This document shows positions 61,481 to 64,000 of a stretch of DNA of 64,000 nt, one piece after another. How positions within the stretch are numbered: position 1 is the first letter of the stretch; each line of letters starts with the position of its first letter. This DNA comes from Varroa destructor (lineage: Eukaryota > Arthropoda > Arachnida > Mesostigmata > Varroidae), in the NCBI RefSeq assembly GCF_002443255.2, contig NW_019211455.1, forward strand, positions 49,225,489 to 49,289,488, given 5' to 3'. The position numbers and the translations under genes were made by a program. A model generated the notes under the pieces. The model saw only the letters and a program-made list of their open reading frames with translations. It searched no databases and was not told the DNA's origin.

Positions 61481-64000
61481 ACTGCTTAACAAGGCGTTCT
61501 CTTGATCGCTATTTTCCGTCATGCAACGATGGAAGATTCTGTCGCATTTTACAGAGAGGTGCAAAACAGCGGTGGTGATGTCTACTATCAGGAATCTCTA
61601 TCTTCTCGTCTAAGCAGAAGGATTCGTAGAGCTACATTAAACAATGCATATGTATGGATAAATTTCGCTAAACTACATCAGGGATATAAATTAGTATAGT
61701 GAGATAGCAGCAACAGGATTAATCTCAATGGATTCCAGTTAAATCACTGTAAGGATACAGATCTGCATTCGAATTATATAGGGTGGATATAATCGAATTA
61801 AATTTGTTTATATTGAAACAAGATGATGAAATAACCTTAAAAGGTTAACATGGTGAGTAAACCACGATAGTTGCAACAGTGTAATTATTAGTAAGCTACA
61901 ATAGTTATGTTAAATCCAATATGAAACCGTCAATTAGCTAGTTAAATATAGTATATGTCATATCCATTACGTGTGCTCAAATATATAATTGTGTTGGGTG
62001 AACGTAGAAATTTAATGGTTGAAAATTTAAAAATTGATGCTTTTAGTACCTGTAACGCATGACGTCGCACGGCACCACAGGCATATTTTACTACATCTCG
62101 TATAGACACAGCGCCTGACAAGTGAAAGCTCAGCATACCATATAAGACGTTGTGAAACCCATATACTGTAAAACGTGTGAATACGTGTCAGTTAGGTCTT
62201 TGGTTACAAAAGCTAGGAATGATCTTCATCATCTTCCTTTTAAATGTACGAACGAGCACCAAATAAGCAGAATTAGCGGGAAGTTCAAATCTGCGCCTTA
62301 GGTCTTCTACAAGTAGCAACATATCGCTTAGAATATATACGTATATGTCCAATGATGAACGCTGCTTTTTCATGGCGCGTTATAGGTATGCAGGTTTTCC
62401 TACACTACCTGGATTTCGTACGAAGCTACCAACGCCATCTTTCTTCCAAGCGGCACTAGCGCCGTTCGCACGGCCTAGAGAAAATTTTTATACCCGCGTT
62501 CGCAACCTTGACATGCACTGTAGATGGTCGGCAAACAGCTTCGCTGTTTGTAGATAAAGTTGCATTTATATACTGAAGCTAGTCAAGTACTTCCGTACAA
62601 TCCGTTCTGCAGCAAGATGGCCTCTGTGTTGTCCACGCTGATCACCAGTCCCGCCTTGTATACGTATAGCGAAAGCTTAAAAATAAAATTGACTCCTTCC
62701 AATGGTGATAATACTGTCGGGATACCGAAACGGATTTACATGTTTCGTTAGATCTTAAATACGCAGATGTAGATAATTCAGCATAAGTGAAAAAGAGCAG
62801 TGGACCCACATTATAGTCCTGTACTACGCCCATTGGCCAACCAGGTAAATTAAATCGACAAAAAAAAAATGGGCGCGGAGTAAAGTTTATGGGCTTGTTT
62901 AGTATAAACTACAATAAGTTTAAACCAAGCAGGTCTTGGAGTTTAACTTTAGTACACCTGTTTTATTACCATACTATATGTACCATACTATATTTGTTAT
63001 TCCTATAGTCCGTTCGAGTTATTCTATTCCCCCAGTAGTTCATCCCCACTGTGGCACGGGCGTTGGTCCTTTGATGAGGTTTTCGCGCTACAAAATTGCA
63101 ATGCCCTCTGTATAACACACATACAGCAAATGCTATCGAGCACAATTTTCTTACTGTTATCAATCTAACGTAAGGGATTTCAGACTATTCGACCTGGACG
63201 AAAGATTTCAATCCGAATTGTTGCGGGCCTGCCATAGTCAGTACCGTCGAGATAATAGCGTTGCCTCAATTCATGACCCTATCATAGTAATTTCATGACA
63301 CTGCGTCGATGATCTCATTATCTCACCGCCACTGTTCACTGAAAAAGTGCTCCGTGTTTCGCGTCTGCTACCGTAGCTGGTGATCATCCGATAATCCAAT
63401 AATAAATATAATATCCTTATCATAATACCACTGTGCTACAGTTGATCTCTGATACTTTTGCATTTATTCCTCAATTTCAAGGACAAGTATGTTTTAATAC
63501 TTGAATTTCCATTACGAGTAAATCATCTGAAAAATCGGGGAAGTAAGGATATTTTTGACATATTGTTAGCCGTTATTCGGACAAAACGCTTGTTCGTTTT
63601 TACCGTAGAAAATAAAGGAATCTTGAAAATCCTTTTTGTCTCAATTACTAAATAAGACTTGAGAACCTGGACAATTCGCAGATTCTTTACAGTTATCGAG
63701 ATAATGATTCATAAAGGTAATTTTCTTTCAATTTGCATTTGACCCTGCGATATTTTTTATTTTATCTTAAATCTAATTTCTTCGACGCCTGTCGTTTTTA
63801 ACATAATATTTCCTTGTAGTCCCGCATGCACGCGTACGAATGGCGTTACAGCTGTTTGCAATATATATATCGTTATCGATACCTTATCTGTCACCAAATA
63901 TATGATATAGAAAAAGCGTACACTATTATCATATATGTATGGAATTTAACCACTTAACTCACAGATGTGCTCAGCTAGAGGAACCCCTTCCACGAATAAT

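Larger units (their letters stand above)
40512..64000 (-). other. Region upstream of the KCNQ pore exon
   Basis: This is either a very long KCNQ intron or an intron plus undetected small exons. I searched minus-strand reads for the S4 and S4-S5 signatures (RMDRRGG, YIGFLG) and for canonical donors giving a phase-1 glycine, and found none. It contains SINE-like copies, a decayed LINE reverse transcriptase, an AT array at 49.9 kb, an ATT array at 51.7 kb and scattered unrecognised open frames. Confidence 0.6.

Noticed and set aside
1..64000. CRISPR arrays, operons, bacterial promoters, rRNA genes
   Set aside because: None was seen. The window is a eukaryotic nuclear region dominated by introns.

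Overview
This is a eukaryotic nuclear window, AT-rich, with long introns, GT-AG splice sites, microsatellites and decayed transposons. It has no operons or bacterial features. Its one recognisable gene lies on the minus strand and encodes the 3' two-thirds of a KCNQ-type (Kv7) voltage-gated potassium channel. Exon style, protein similarity and mitochondrial insertions read with TGA as tryptophan fit an arthropod. A mite or tick is my guess, but nothing in the window proves it.

Gene layout, read from high to low coordinates: S5-pore-S6 exon (40511-40296); calmodulin-binding helix A exon with the IQ motif (36604-36430); two linker exons (32917-32846, probable cassette, and 31434-31208); a second probable cassette exon (27926-27816); helix B exon (24258-24094); helix C / coiled-coil tetramerisation exon running into a Pro/Ser-rich tail (13684-12885); and the last coding exon, an acidic then Ser-rich tail ending at TGA (3512-2994). 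Reading phases join across every junction: 1-1, 2-2, 2-2, 1-1, 1-1, 1-1, 0-0. They give one open frame of about 760 codons. The S1-S4 voltage-sensor exons were not found and probably lie beyond position 64000.

The introns and flanks hold relics. The 10.4-kb intron between helix B and helix C contains a head-to-head pair of mitochondrial cox1 fragments (18.57-18.98 kb) and a broken mariner transposase (21.1-22.0 kb). The region upstream of the pore exon contains a broken LINE reverse transcriptase (about 60.9-61.5 kb). A tRNA-derived SINE-like family is scattered through the window. Its best copies are near 5.1, 45.2, 47.1 and 51.8 kb, with weaker ones near 25.9 and 51.2 kb. Long AT arrays occur at 25.6, 28.7 and 49.9 kb. 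Much of the rest is AT-rich sequence in which I recognise nothing.
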